The notes under the pieces were generated by a model that saw only the letters and a program-made list of their open reading frames with translations, was not told the DNA's origin and ran no database searches. This document shows positions 1-6,728 of a stretch of DNA of 13,245 nt, in pieces (within the stretch, counting starts at the first letter, position 1; each line of letters begins with the position of its first letter). Source of the stretch: Deltaproteobacteria bacterium (lineage in GTDB: Bacteria > UBA10199 > SPLOWO2-01-44-7); assembly GCA_030688705.1 (NCBI GenBank), contig JAUYJH010000082.1, positions 1 to 13,245 on the forward strand, in the 5' to 3' direction. The translations under genes were made by a program, and so were the position numbers.

Positions 1-8
1 CAGGATAT

Positions 9-171
9 GAGTTTGAAAATTCAGCGCCCAGTCGGGCTATTCAGCGGAAAAAATGATTTGGTTTTATTGCACTTAGTGTCTTCCTGCCGTCAGCCCGAAG
101 TGCAAAAACCAATATCATTTTTTCCGCTTCATACGCCCTCCTTCCTGCGCTTTAACGAATTTTCAAAACTC
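9..171. repeat. Long imperfect palindrome (hairpin-forming element) I
   Basis: Two arms can be read directly. The inner arm 44-74 pairs with 98-127: the 14 bases at 44-57 are the exact reverse complement of 114-127, and the rest matches with small bulges. The outer arm 9-22 pairs with about 158-171 (GAGTTTGAAAATTC against GAATTTTCAAAACTC, one bulge). The apical loop is about 75-97, and the stretches between the two arms pair only partly. No protein with recognisable character covers it. It could be a MITE-like element, a structured RNA or the decayed end of a mobile element; the sequence alone does not decide. Confidence 0.6.
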
Positions 172-180
172 AATCCTTCC

Positions 181-232
181 GGCCATTTTGACTGCCCCCA
201 TTCCTGCTCTCTCTTTGGCAGTACGCTTGGGG
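181..232. repeat. 52-bp dispersed repeat, copy 1
   Basis: This stretch aligns without gaps to 13037-13088, with 46 of 52 positions identical. Both copies start GGCCATTTTGAC and end CAGTACGCTTGGGG. Of the six differences, five change the amino acid in one minus-strand frame and a mix do so in another, so there is no clear sign of coding constraint. Copy 1 lies between the two long palindromes and runs into the outer arm of the second one. Confidence 0.7.
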
Positions 233-433
233 TGCGGGGTGGGGAGCTGGCATTGCATTAAGCGCCGCTTTGACCGTAGGCGTTATGAAGAACGAAAATG
301 GGTATGGGTTGTAAAGTTTGGGGGTTGACGGAGGAAAACACCAAACTTTATGATTTCAACCCAACCCATTTTCGTTTTGAGTTAGCCGGAGGTCAGGCGC
401 TAGCCAATGCCAGGCCACACCCCGCACCCCAAG
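226..433. repeat. Long nested imperfect palindrome (hairpin-forming element) II
   Basis: The outer arms are 226-255 and 405-433 (CTTGGGGTGCGGGGTG against CACCCCGCACCCCAAG, then GGCATTG against CAATGCC). The inner arms are 291-320 and 341-376 (AACGAAAATGGGT against ACCCATTTTCGTT, and TAAAGTTTGG against CCAAACTTTA). The segments between, 256-290 and 377-404, pair weakly. The tip is near 321-340. The whole would fold into a rod of about 200 nt. A 61-codon open frame across it (298-483) follows the palindrome and has no family resemblance, so it is not called as a gene. Confidence 0.6.
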
Positions 434-491
434 CCCAATGGAAAACCGAAAGCAAGGACCTGTCACGTTACAGTGCACGCTAGGTTTCACC

Positions 492-520
492 TTGAGTTTA
501 CGATTTAAAGCGGTTAAAAG
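492..520 (+). promoter_or_regulatory. Candidate leuS promoter
   Basis: TTGAGT (492-497) lies 17 bases before TAAAAG (515-520). Each hexamer matches 4 of 6 bases of the sigma-70 consensus. Transcription would start near 527, only a base or two before the leuS ATG at 529, so the mRNA would be nearly leaderless. The call rests on sequence match alone. Confidence 0.3.
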
Positions 521-528
521 CCTCGTCC

Positions 529-2877
529 ATGCAGACGCCTTACAACCCGCAAAAAATGGAACTCAAATGGCAGAAGTTTTGGGCCGATGAGCATCTTTTT
601 CGTGCAGATGCAAATTCCAAAAAAGAAAAATTTTATTGTCTGGAGATGTTGCCCTATCCCTCCGGCCGCATCCATATGGGGCATGTTCGCAACTACACGA
701 TCGGCGATGTCGTGGCCCGCCATAAAATGATGCAGGGATTTTCGGTTTTGCACCCGATGGGTTGGGACGCTTTTGGTCTCCCCGCCGAAAATGCCGCGAT
801 CAAAAATAAAATTCATCCCGCCAAGTGGACTTATGAAAATATCGGCACGATGCGGACCCAGCTAAAACGGATGGGGTTTTCCTACGATTGGGAGCGGGAG
901 TTTGCCACCTGCGATCCTGAATACTATCGATGGGAGCAACTCCTTTTTTTGAAAATGTTTGAGAAAGGGTTGGCCTATCGAAAAGAAAAACTCCTTAATT
1001 GGTGTGAAGGGTGCAAAACCGTTTTGGCCAATGAACAGGTGGAACAGGGAAAGTGCTGGCGCTGTTCCACAGCCGTTGTGCAAAAACCGCTCGAGCAGTG
1101 GTTTTTCAAAATCACCGATTATGTCGAAGAACTTTTGAAAGATATCGACACCAAATTGCAAGGCTGGCCCGAACGGGTGCGGATCATGCAGAAGGAATGG
1201 ATCGGAAAATCGGAAGGGGCTCTGATCAATTTTCCGATCGAGGGGACGGTCCCCAAAAGGGGACAGTCCCCTCTCATTCAGGTTTTTACAACACGGCCCG
1301 ATACGCTTTTTGGCGTTACCTTCATGAGTTTGGCGTGCGAACACCCGCAGTTGATGGCATTGGCAAAAGCCGGTGGTCGTGAAAAAGAGGTCAAAAAATT
1401 TGTCGAAAAAACGCTCAAGATGGAGCGGATGCAACGCCTGACCGGTGAATATGAAAAAGAGGGGGAGTTTACCGGTTCTTATTGTTTGCATCCGGTAACG
1501 GGCGAAAAACTCCCCATTTACGCCGCCAATTTTGTTTTGATGGATTACGGCACCGGTGCGGTCATGGCGGTGCCGGCCCACGATGAAAGAGATCGGGATT
1601 TTGCCAAAAAATACAGGCTCCCCATTCAAGAAATGGAGCCAGATTTAAACGCCATAAACATCATTGAAAAACAAGGGTTTGGAAGCAAAACAATCCAGTT
1701 TAAGTTGAAGGATTGGTGCCTCTCCCGCCAGCGTTATTGGGGAACCCCTATTCCGGTGATCTATTGTGACCATTGCGGCATTGTACCGGTGCCGGAGAAA
1801 GACTTGCCGGTAAAACTTCCCACCGATGTCCCCTTTACGGGGGAAGGGGGGGCACCCCTCGCCAAAATCGCCGATTTTGTGAATGTAAACTGTCCCCAGT
1901 GCGGCAAAAAAGCGCGGCGCGAAACCGACACGATGGATACTTTTGTTGAATCGAGTTGGTATCTTTTGCGCTACGTTTCGCCAAAATATGAAAAGGGGAT
2001 GGTCGATCCAAAGGCCGTTGATTATTGGATGCCGGTCGATCAATACATCGGCGGCATTGAACATGCGGTAGGGCATCTGATCTATTGCCGTTTTTTCACA
2101 AAAGTGATGCGTGATTTGGGGATGATTCAACTGAATGAACCTGTCAAAAATCTTTTGACGCAGGGGATGGTTTGCCTTGGCGGTTCGGCGATGAGTAAAT
2201 CAAAAGGGAATGTGGTCGACCCCGACGAAATCATCAAAAATTATGGCGCCGATACCGCCCGCATTTTTATTTTGTTTGCGGCCCCGCCCGAGAAAGATTT
2301 GGAGTGGAATGAGGAAGCGGTGGAGGGGATGTACCGGTTTTTGAATAGAGTATGGAGACTGATTACGGAGAACGGAGAACGGAAAACGGAGACACAGAAA
2401 CACGGAGAACGGAAAACGGAAGAATGGCGAAATCGGACGATCAAACGAGTAACAGAGGATATCGAAAAATTCCAGTTCAACACCGCGATTGCGGCACTGA
2501 TGGAATATCTGAACTACTTACAGACCAGGGACCATGGACCAGGGACCATGGACCTAAAAACTCTTGTGATATTGTTATCGCCGTTTGCGCCGCATATCGC
2601 CGAAGAGCTCTGGGAAATTCTGGGGCACAAAGAGAGCATTTTAAAAACGCCTTGGCCCAAGTGGGATGAAAAGGCCCTGCAGGCCGCAACCGTGACAGTT
2701 GTTGTGCAAGTGAATGGAAAACTGCGCGGTTCCATGGAACTGCCTGCCGGCAGTGATGAAGCCACGATTAAAGACGCGGCCCTTGCATTGGAAAAAGTAA
2801 AACCGCATCTGGCCGGAAAACAGATTGTAAAAACGATTTTCGTACCGAATAAATTGATGAATATTGTGGTGAAATAG
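529..2877 (+). CDS. leuS: Leucine--tRNA ligase (leucyl-tRNA synthetase)
   Basis: Charges tRNA-Leu with leucine using ATP; a class Ia cytoplasmic synthetase. Visible landmarks are the HIGH motif as HMGH (49-52), a zinc-binding CxxC pair (C159/C162, C176/C179), the editing-domain motif TTRPDT (254-259) and AHDERD (350-355), a second Cys-rich knuckle after SRQRYWG, the KMSKS loop as AMSKSKGN (M at 555), an anticodon-binding domain and the C-terminal VNGKLRG motif. The start at 529 fits the family N-terminus (YNP..ELKWQKFW); no Shine-Dalgarno precedes it. At 782 residues it is short for the family although it contains extra residues encoded by repeats at 239-249, about 614-633 and 666-675. The segment after AHDERD that usually carries a GVLxNSGxFxGL motif is missing (about 367-380). 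The first Lys of KMSKS is Ala, while the later catalytic Lys is kept. The identity is secure. Confidence 0.97.
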   Translation: MQTPYNPQKMELKWQKFWADEHLFRADANSKKEKFYCLEMLPYPSGRIHMGHVRNYTIGDVVARHKMMQGFSVLHPMGWDAFGLPAENAAIKNKIHPAKWTYENIGTMRTQLKRMGFSYDWEREFATCDPEYYRWEQLLFLKMFEKGLAYRKEKLLNWCEGCKTVLANEQVEQGKCWRCSTAVVQKPLEQWFFKITDYVEELLKDIDTKLQGWPERVRIMQKEWIGKSEGALINFPIEGTVPKRGQSPLIQVFTTRPDTLFGVTFMSLACEHPQLMALAKAGGREKEVKKFVEKTLKMERMQRLTGEYEKEGEFTGSYCLHPVTGEKLPIYAANFVLMDYGTGAVMAVPAHDERDRDFAKKYRLPIQEMEPDLNAINIIEKQGFGSKTIQFKLKDWCLSRQRYWGTPIPVIYCDHCGIVPVPEKDLPVKLPTDVPFTGEGGAPLAKIADFVNVNCPQCGKKARRETDTMDTFVESSWYLLRYVSPKYEKGMVDPKAVDYWMPVDQYIGGIEHAVGHLIYCRFFTKVMRDLGMIQLNEPVKNLLTQGMVCLGGSAMSKSKGNVVDPDEIIKNYGADTARIFILFAAPPEKDLEWNEEAVEGMYRFLNRVWRLITENGERKTETQKHGERKTEEWRNRTIKRVTEDIEKFQFNTAIAALMEYLNYLQTRDHGPGTMDLKTLVILLSPFAPHIAEELWEILGHKESILKTPWPKWDEKALQAATVTVVVQVNGKLRGSMELPAGSDEATIKDAALALEKVKPHLAGKQIVKTIFVPNKLMNIVVK
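1242..1271. repeat. Tandem palindrome inside leuS editing domain
   Basis: GGGGACGGTCCCC (1242-1254), then AAAA, then GGGGACAGTCCCC (1259-1271). Each half is nearly self-complementary and the two are near-identical. In frame it encodes GTVPKRGQSP, placed between the conserved SEGALINFPI and QVFTTRPDT strands, where other LeuRS proteins have a short variable turn. The reading frame is kept. Confidence 0.7.
2372..2420. repeat. Direct repeat inside leuS
   Basis: The 19 bases at 2372-2390 recur exactly at 2402-2420, 30 bases (ten codons) apart, within an A/G-rich tract built of ACGGAGAACGG and GGAAAACGGA units. It encodes the hydrophilic peptide NGERKTETQK followed by HGERKTEEW, between the catalytic and anticodon-binding helices. 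The frame is undisturbed. Confidence 0.7.
2523..2554. repeat. GGACCATGGACC-type repeat inside leuS
   Basis: Two tandem copies of GACCAGGGACCATG, built around the palindrome GGACCATGGACC, encode TRDHGPGTMD near the C-terminal helical domain. The same GGTCCATGGTCC core occurs in the pgeF-like gene at 11055-11093, so this is a dispersed repeat rather than LeuRS sequence. Confidence 0.65.
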
Positions 2878-2883
2878 TGCCTC

Positions 2884-2936
2884 TGTCATTGCGAGGAAGG
2901 GAGATTGCTTCACCCCTAAAGGGGTTCGCAATGACA
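2884..2936. repeat. Palindromic element with TGTCATTGCGA ends
   Basis: TGTCATTGCGA (2884-2894) is the exact reverse complement of TCGCAATGACA (2926-2936), with an inner CACCCCTAAAGGGGT hairpin. It fills the gap between leuS and holA. A related partial copy lies at 10855-10882. Its last bases supply an ATG (2931) in frame with holA. Confidence 0.75.
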
Positions 2937-2951
2937 ATACGTCCTAATCTT

Positions 2952-3944
2952 ATGGATCTGATAAAACTCAACACCGAGCTCCGCGCCAAAAAATTTTCCC
3001 CCTGCTATCTGCTTGCGGGGCCGGAACGTCATCTTGTTTTGACCGCCCAGCGGCAGATTTTGAACGCCGTTTTCGGTGGCACCCCTCAAAACGTAGACCG
3101 TTTTTCTTTTGAAAAAACCAAGCCGGCTTCGGTCGTCGACAGCCTCAACACCGCCTCTCTTTTGAGCCCCAAAAGGGTGGTCGTGGTTGAAGAGGCCGAC
3201 CGCCTTAAAAAAGCCGATTGGGAAATCCTGAAAGATTATTTGGCAAAGCCGAATCCGCAGTCGGTTCTGGTCTTGATTGCCGAGTCGATCAAACCGGGTG
3301 ATCTTAAAAGTCTCTCTTCCAAGACAGCGATAGTTGAGTGCAAAAAGCTCTACCCCAACCAGCTCCCCCAATGGATCAACATGGAGGCGAAAAATTCGGG
3401 GGCGCAGATTTCACAAGAGGCCGCCCGTTTTTTGGGAGATTTGATCGGCGCCGATCTGGGGGCCATCCATCAGTCTCTCGAAAAACTTCTTTTGTTTGTC
3501 GGGAACCGCGGCCTGATTCAGCTGGAAGACGTTGAAAAAGTGATTGCCAACACGGCGCAAAAAAACGTTTTTGACATGACCAATGCCATCGGAGCCAAAA
3601 AACCGGTTGAGGCTTTGCAATTTTTGAATAATATTTTGGAGCAGGGAGAAATGCCAATCCGCATTTTTGCAATGATTCTTCGCCATTTTCGGCTTTTGGC
3701 AAAGGCGCAAGAGGTCTTGGCAAAATCGGGCTCGAATGTGCAGACATCACTTGCAAAAGAGCTGGGTGTGAATCCCTATTTTGCGAAAGATTACGCCGTG
3801 CAGGCCAAGCGTTTTCGTCCAAGGGGGTGGGGAAAGCGTTTTGAAACATTGGCCGAATCCGACCGTGCGCTCAAATCGAGCCGCCTTAAATCCCAAGCTG
3901 TTTTGGAAAAACTGATTTTAAGATTGTGCAAGGATGCCGCTTAA
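2952..3944 (+). CDS. holA: DNA polymerase III subunit delta
   Basis: HolA is the clamp-loader subunit that opens the beta sliding clamp and joins it to the replicase. From ATG 2952 the protein is 330 residues, the usual size, and begins MDLIKLNTELRAKKFSPCYLL, the family's short helix followed by the first strand of the AAA+-like domain. Also typical are VVVVEEADRLKK in the middle and the helical C-terminal part (FDMTNAIGAKKPVEAL, then PIRIFAMILRHFRLL). The frame is open further upstream to an ATG at 2931 and a GTG at 2877, but those codons belong to the palindromic repeat at 2884-2936, so 2952 is preferred. A weak AAGGGG precedes 2931. No lptE-like gene lies between leuS and holA. The identity is firm; the start is less so. 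Confidence 0.9.
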   Translation: MDLIKLNTELRAKKFSPCYLLAGPERHLVLTAQRQILNAVFGGTPQNVDRFSFEKTKPASVVDSLNTASLLSPKRVVVVEEADRLKKADWEILKDYLAKPNPQSVLVLIAESIKPGDLKSLSSKTAIVECKKLYPNQLPQWINMEAKNSGAQISQEAARFLGDLIGADLGAIHQSLEKLLLFVGNRGLIQLEDVEKVIANTAQKNVFDMTNAIGAKKPVEALQFLNNILEQGEMPIRIFAMILRHFRLLAKAQEVLAKSGSNVQTSLAKELGVNPYFAKDYAVQAKRFRPRGWGKRFETLAESDRALKSSRLKSQAVLEKLILRLCKDAA

Positions 3945-3948
3945 TTTT

Positions 3949-4042
3949 GTCATCCCGACCCCGTATCGCGGTACGGGGCAGGCTCCAGTCGGGATCCAGT
4001 AATGACCGTACGGCTGGATTCCGGCTTTCGCCGGAATGACGT
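3949..4042. repeat. Compound palindromic element between convergent holA and rpsT
   Basis: It begins TGTCATCCCGAC and ends GCCGGAATGACG. It contains ATCCCGAC (3952-3959) pairing with GTCGGGAT (3988-3995), CCCCGTA (3959-3965) pairing with TACGGGG (3972-3978), and the hairpin ATTCCGGC-TTTC-GCCGGAAT (4018-4037). It sits exactly between two convergent genes and could stop RNA polymerase from both sides, but no run of T follows any stem, so a classical terminator is not supported. Confidence 0.7.
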
Positions 4043-4056
4043 TTATCAGCGGCCGC

Positions 4057-4350
4057 TTAAAGCCGGTTGGTCTGTTGTGTCAGCCTTGAAGCATAGCGGG
4101 CGGCGGTGTTCTTGTGGAGGATCCCTTTTGACGCCATCTTTGCGATGACGGGCAAAGCCTCTTTCAACAATTCCTGGGCCTTCTTTTTGTCTTTGGCGCC
4201 AAGACTTGTTCTTAATTCTTTTATCTTGCCGCGCATCAGGCTATAAAGCGAACGATTCCGTTCGCGGGCTTTCAGATTTTGACGGGCCCGTTTGCGGGCC
4301 GATATTTTGATAGTGCGGAGCGGTTTTTTCTGTTTTGCGTTTTGTGCCAT
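4057..4350 (-). CDS. rpsT: 30S ribosomal protein S20
   Basis: A small basic protein that binds 16S rRNA early in 30S assembly. The 97 residues are rich in Lys and Arg, with the family pattern ARKRARQNLKARERNRS followed by a helical Lys/Ala-rich segment (KKAQELLKEALPVIAKMASKG) and the conserved tail ILHKNTAARYASRL. It is about ten residues longer than the usual 87. It is convergent with holA and divergent from murJ, so it should have its own promoter; a good candidate lies at 4361-4388. No Shine-Dalgarno is seen before the ATG. Confidence 0.95.
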   Translation of the reverse strand: MAQNAKQKKPLRTIKISARKRARQNLKARERNRSLYSLMRGKIKELRTSLGAKDKKKAQELLKEALPVIAKMASKGILHKNTAARYASRLTQQTNRL

Positions 4351-4360
4351 AAGGCGGCGT

Positions 4361-4388
4361 ATTAATCATTGTTGAGAGGGAGTGTCAA
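4361..4388 (-). promoter_or_regulatory. Candidate rpsT promoter
   Basis: On the minus strand, a perfect TTGACA (top 4383-4388) is followed after 16 bases by ATTAAT (4361-4366), which matches 4 of 6 bases of the -10 consensus. Only ten bases separate the -10 box from the rpsT ATG, so transcription would begin within a few bases of the start codon. Confidence 0.45.
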
Positions 4389-4394
4389 GCGACA

Positions 4395-5981
4395 ATGTCA
4401 GAGAAGGCAAGAGTCACAAAAAGGGCGGGGCTCATCGGGTTTCTGACTTTTTTAAGCCGGATCACCGGTCTTTTAAGAGATGCCGTGGTCGCCTTTTTTT
4501 TCGGGGCCACATGGGTCGCCGATGCTTTTTACATGGCCTTCACCATCCCCAATCTTTTGCGCCGTTTTGTGGCAGAGGGGGCCTTGACCATCTCTTTTAT
4601 TCCCATTTTTACGGGGGAATTAAAGCAATCTCGAGAGAGCGCAAAAATCCTTTCTAATCAAGCCTTTAGCTATCTAACCCTCCTCCTGATTCTCTTGTCT
4701 CTTTTAGGGGTTTTGGGGGCCCCATGGATTTTGAAAATCATGGCGGCCGGTTTTGAAAACGAGCCGGAAAAATTCGCGCTGGCGGTCTATCTTACGCGGC
4801 TCTGCTTTCCCTACATTTTGTTTGTCTCTTTGGCCGCATTGGTGATGGGCATTTTAAACAGCCTGAAGGTTTTTGGGAGCCCTGCGGCCTCTCCCATCTG
4901 TCTTAATTTGGGGTTGATTGCCGGCGCTTTCCTCTCTTTTTTGTTTGATCCTCCGGCGGCGGGCCTGGCTTACGGCATATTGCTCGGCGGTTTTTTACAG
5001 CTGGCGGTTCAAATGCCCGATCTGGTCCGTTTGGGTTTTTTTCCGCGCATAAACTTTGGAGTCCATCCGGAACTCAAAAGTCTTTTGGGTCTGATGATTC
5101 CCGCGGCTTACGGCGCCGCGGTGTATCAGCTCAATGTGGTTATCATGCGCTTTTTTGCCTCTTATCTTCCAGAGGGGGCCGTCTCTTATTTGTGGTACGC
5201 GAGCCGGCTTTTTGAATTTCCGATGGGGGTTTTTGCGATTGCCTTGGCCACGGCCATCCAGCCGACTCTTTCCGAAGACGCGGCCGAAAAAAATTGGGAT
5301 AAATTTAAGGACACTTTGAATTACGGCTTGCGCCTCAATTTTCTGATCACGATTCCGGCGATGGTCGGATTGATTGTGTTGTCCCAGCCGCTTGTTCGCG
5401 TGCTGCTGCAGCGGGGCGAGTTTGATCCGGTGGCGGCACACGATACGGCAACCGCGATGATGGCTTATGCCTTGGGGTTGCCCTTTTTGGGGTTGGTGAG
5501 GATTGTCGTGCCGGCTTTTTATGCGCTGAAAGACTCCAAACGTCCGGTCATTTTTGCGACACTGGCTGTTGCGGCGAATCTGATATTGGCATGGTTGTGG
5601 GTCGGGCCCTACAAGCATAATGGGTTGGCGATGGCCTTGAGCGCTTCGACGGTTGTGAATGCGGTGGGGTTGGTTTGGTGGTTGCGAAGAAAATTGGGCC
5701 GTTTGGGGATCAAAAAAATGGTCGGTGTCTGCTGGAAGGCGGTTTTGGCATCGGCCGTCATGGGGTTTGTGCTGTGGTGGCCGCAATATAGAGGCTGGAT
5801 TTTCGTGCCGGGATCCTCATTGTGGATTCAGGGCGTTGAAGTATTGGCCGCCGTGCTGATCGGCATTCTGATTTTCTTTTTTACCGCCAAGACACTCGGC
5901 TGTGATGAGGCGAAGCAGGCCCTGCATCTGATTAAACGTAAACTTCTGAAAAGCGGCCCCGCCGCCGAGGCAATGGAGTGA
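4395..5981 (+). CDS. murJ: Lipid II flippase MurJ (MviN family)
   Basis: An inner-membrane protein of the MOP exporter superfamily that moves lipid II to the periplasmic face for peptidoglycan synthesis. The 528 residues are strongly hydrophobic with about 14 membrane segments. The N-terminal family block is clear: FLSRITGLLRDAVVA (Arg22 and Arg28), then ADAFYMAFTIPNLLRRFVAEGA with Asp43 and the LLRR stretch (54-57) that lines the central cavity in known MurJ proteins. A second typical block is ASRLFEFPMGVFAIALATAIQPTLS. Length and motifs are normal. It diverges from rpsT across 44 bases; a GAGGGAG lies about 12 bases before the ATG, too far for a good ribosome site. Confidence 0.95.
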   Translation: MSEKARVTKRAGLIGFLTFLSRITGLLRDAVVAFFFGATWVADAFYMAFTIPNLLRRFVAEGALTISFIPIFTGELKQSRESAKILSNQAFSYLTLLLILLSLLGVLGAPWILKIMAAGFENEPEKFALAVYLTRLCFPYILFVSLAALVMGILNSLKVFGSPAASPICLNLGLIAGAFLSFLFDPPAAGLAYGILLGGFLQLAVQMPDLVRLGFFPRINFGVHPELKSLLGLMIPAAYGAAVYQLNVVIMRFFASYLPEGAVSYLWYASRLFEFPMGVFAIALATAIQPTLSEDAAEKNWDKFKDTLNYGLRLNFLITIPAMVGLIVLSQPLVRVLLQRGEFDPVAAHDTATAMMAYALGLPFLGLVRIVVPAFYALKDSKRPVIFATLAVAANLILAWLWVGPYKHNGLAMALSASTVVNAVGLVWWLRRKLGRLGIKKMVGVCWKAVLASAVMGFVLWWPQYRGWIFVPGSSLWIQGVEVLAAVLIGILIFFFTAKTLGCDEAKQALHLIKRKLLKSGPAAEAME

Positions 5982-6006
5982 TAAAATCAAAGCACGAAAA
6001 CCGTGT

Positions 6007-6086
6007 TGTCATTCTGAACGCAGTGAAGAATCCCGTTAAAAATCGGGATCCTTCGCCCTTCGACAGGCTCAGGGCTCAGGATGACA
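6007..6086. repeat. Palindromic element, TGTCATTCTGA family, copy 1
   Basis: Left end TGTCATTCTGA, right end TCAGGATGACA; inner GAATCCCG and CGGGATCC arms; contains CCCTTCGACAGGCTCAGG. It lies 25 bases after the murJ stop. Relatives are at 9916-9988, 11594-11670 and 13123-13234. Confidence 0.8.
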
Positions 6087-6176
6087 AACGTAAAACTTTT
6101 CATTTTCCACCACTCCCATAATGGTATTTACGTAAGCATGCTGCAAATTTTTTTGACGCCGGTGGGTGGCGCATTT

Positions 6177-6205
6177 TTGACAAGTTTTATACGGCCCTTT
6201 AGAAA
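6177..6205 (+). promoter_or_regulatory. Candidate promoter for the secreted coiled-coil gene
   Basis: A perfect TTGACA (6177-6182) is followed after 17 bases by TAGAAA (6200-6205; 4 of 6). Transcription would start near 6213, leaving a leader of roughly 70 bases before ATG 6282. The rest of the gap from the repeat to this gene (6087-6281) shows two further TTGACG matches but no gene I can support. Confidence 0.4.
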
Positions 6206-6281
6206 AGCCGGAAACAGGGTCTTTTGACGCAGGTTCTTTCAGAAATCCTTGGCATACCGATTGCAGTCTCATGTCGCCGGT

Positions 6282-6728
6282 ATGTTTCGACTCTTGGCTC
6301 CAGTTTTTCTCTCTTTGTTCCTTGCAATCCCCTTCGCGGGTAACGCCGAATCCAACCCTGATTTGTCCAAAGAAATGGCCCTTCTTAATAGCCAAGGGGT
6401 CCACGTTCTGGATGAAATTGCCGCATTAAGACAGGAAGCCGCGGATTTGCAAAAAGAAGCGGACCTGTTGGAGGGAAAAATGGAAAAAGCGAGGGAGGCT
6501 CTTAGGAGAATTTCATCGGCCTCCCGGCCGGCCAGGCATTATGCCGCTTTTTTGAAAAAAACAGGGCCGGAATATCGGGCGTTGGTTGAACAGTTGCATC
6601 AGAAAAAAGGAGAGTTAAAAACCAGAGAGGCCTCTCTCGTGGTCATCGAATCCAAAATGAACTGGATGGAACAAGACAGCACCAGCGGTGAACTGATAGA
6701 GATCGTCTCTAGGTTTGTTGTCCCTTGA
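6282..6728 (+). CDS. Small secreted coiled-coil protein, function unknown
   Basis: I do not recognise the family. The 148-residue product begins MFRLLAPVFLSLFLAIPFAGNA, a good Sec signal peptide with likely cleavage after Ala22. The mature part is nearly all predicted helix and coiled coil: HVLDEIAALRQEAADLQKE (about 41-59), EGKMEKAREALRRI (64-77) and QLHQKKGELKTREASLVVIE (105-124). It has no cysteine and no second membrane segment, so it is probably periplasmic. A longer version from TTG 6249 is open, but its extra residues precede the signal peptide and are unlikely. The last 20 bases overlap the end of the convergent mazG gene. It resembles small periplasmic helical chaperones or scaffold proteins only in general character. 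Confidence 0.7.
   Translation: MFRLLAPVFLSLFLAIPFAGNAESNPDLSKEMALLNSQGVHVLDEIAALRQEAADLQKEADLLEGKMEKAREALRRISSASRPARHYAAFLKKTGPEYRALVEQLHQKKGELKTREASLVVIESKMNWMEQDSTSGELIEIVSRFVVP

Noticed and set aside
7..261. Small plus-strand gene of 84 codons
   Set aside because: It spans the first palindrome and the 52-bp repeat; its composition is not protein-like and it has no start signal.
226..433. Integron attC site
   Set aside because: The long bulged palindrome and ends such as GGCGTTATG and GAGTTAGCC recall attC sites, but the RYYYAAC and GTTRRRY core boxes do not appear as a matching pair on either strand, and no integrase or cassette gene is present.
298..483. Small plus-strand gene of 61 codons
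   Set aside because: It lies across the nested palindrome, its sequence follows the inverted repeat, and it has no recognisable domain or ribosome site.
862..1629. Long minus-strand frame opposite leuS
   Set aside because: A shadow of the leuS coding frame, rich in Phe, His and Pro as such shadows are; the plus strand has the full LeuRS motif set.
3949..4042. Bidirectional Rho-independent terminator
   Set aside because: Strong hairpins between convergent genes make this attractive, but no T-run follows a stem on either strand.
6069..6404. Minus-strand frame of 111 codons over the gap before the secreted coiled-coil gene
   Set aside because: It runs into the palindromic repeat at its end and covers the signal peptide of the plus-strand gene; no family features.
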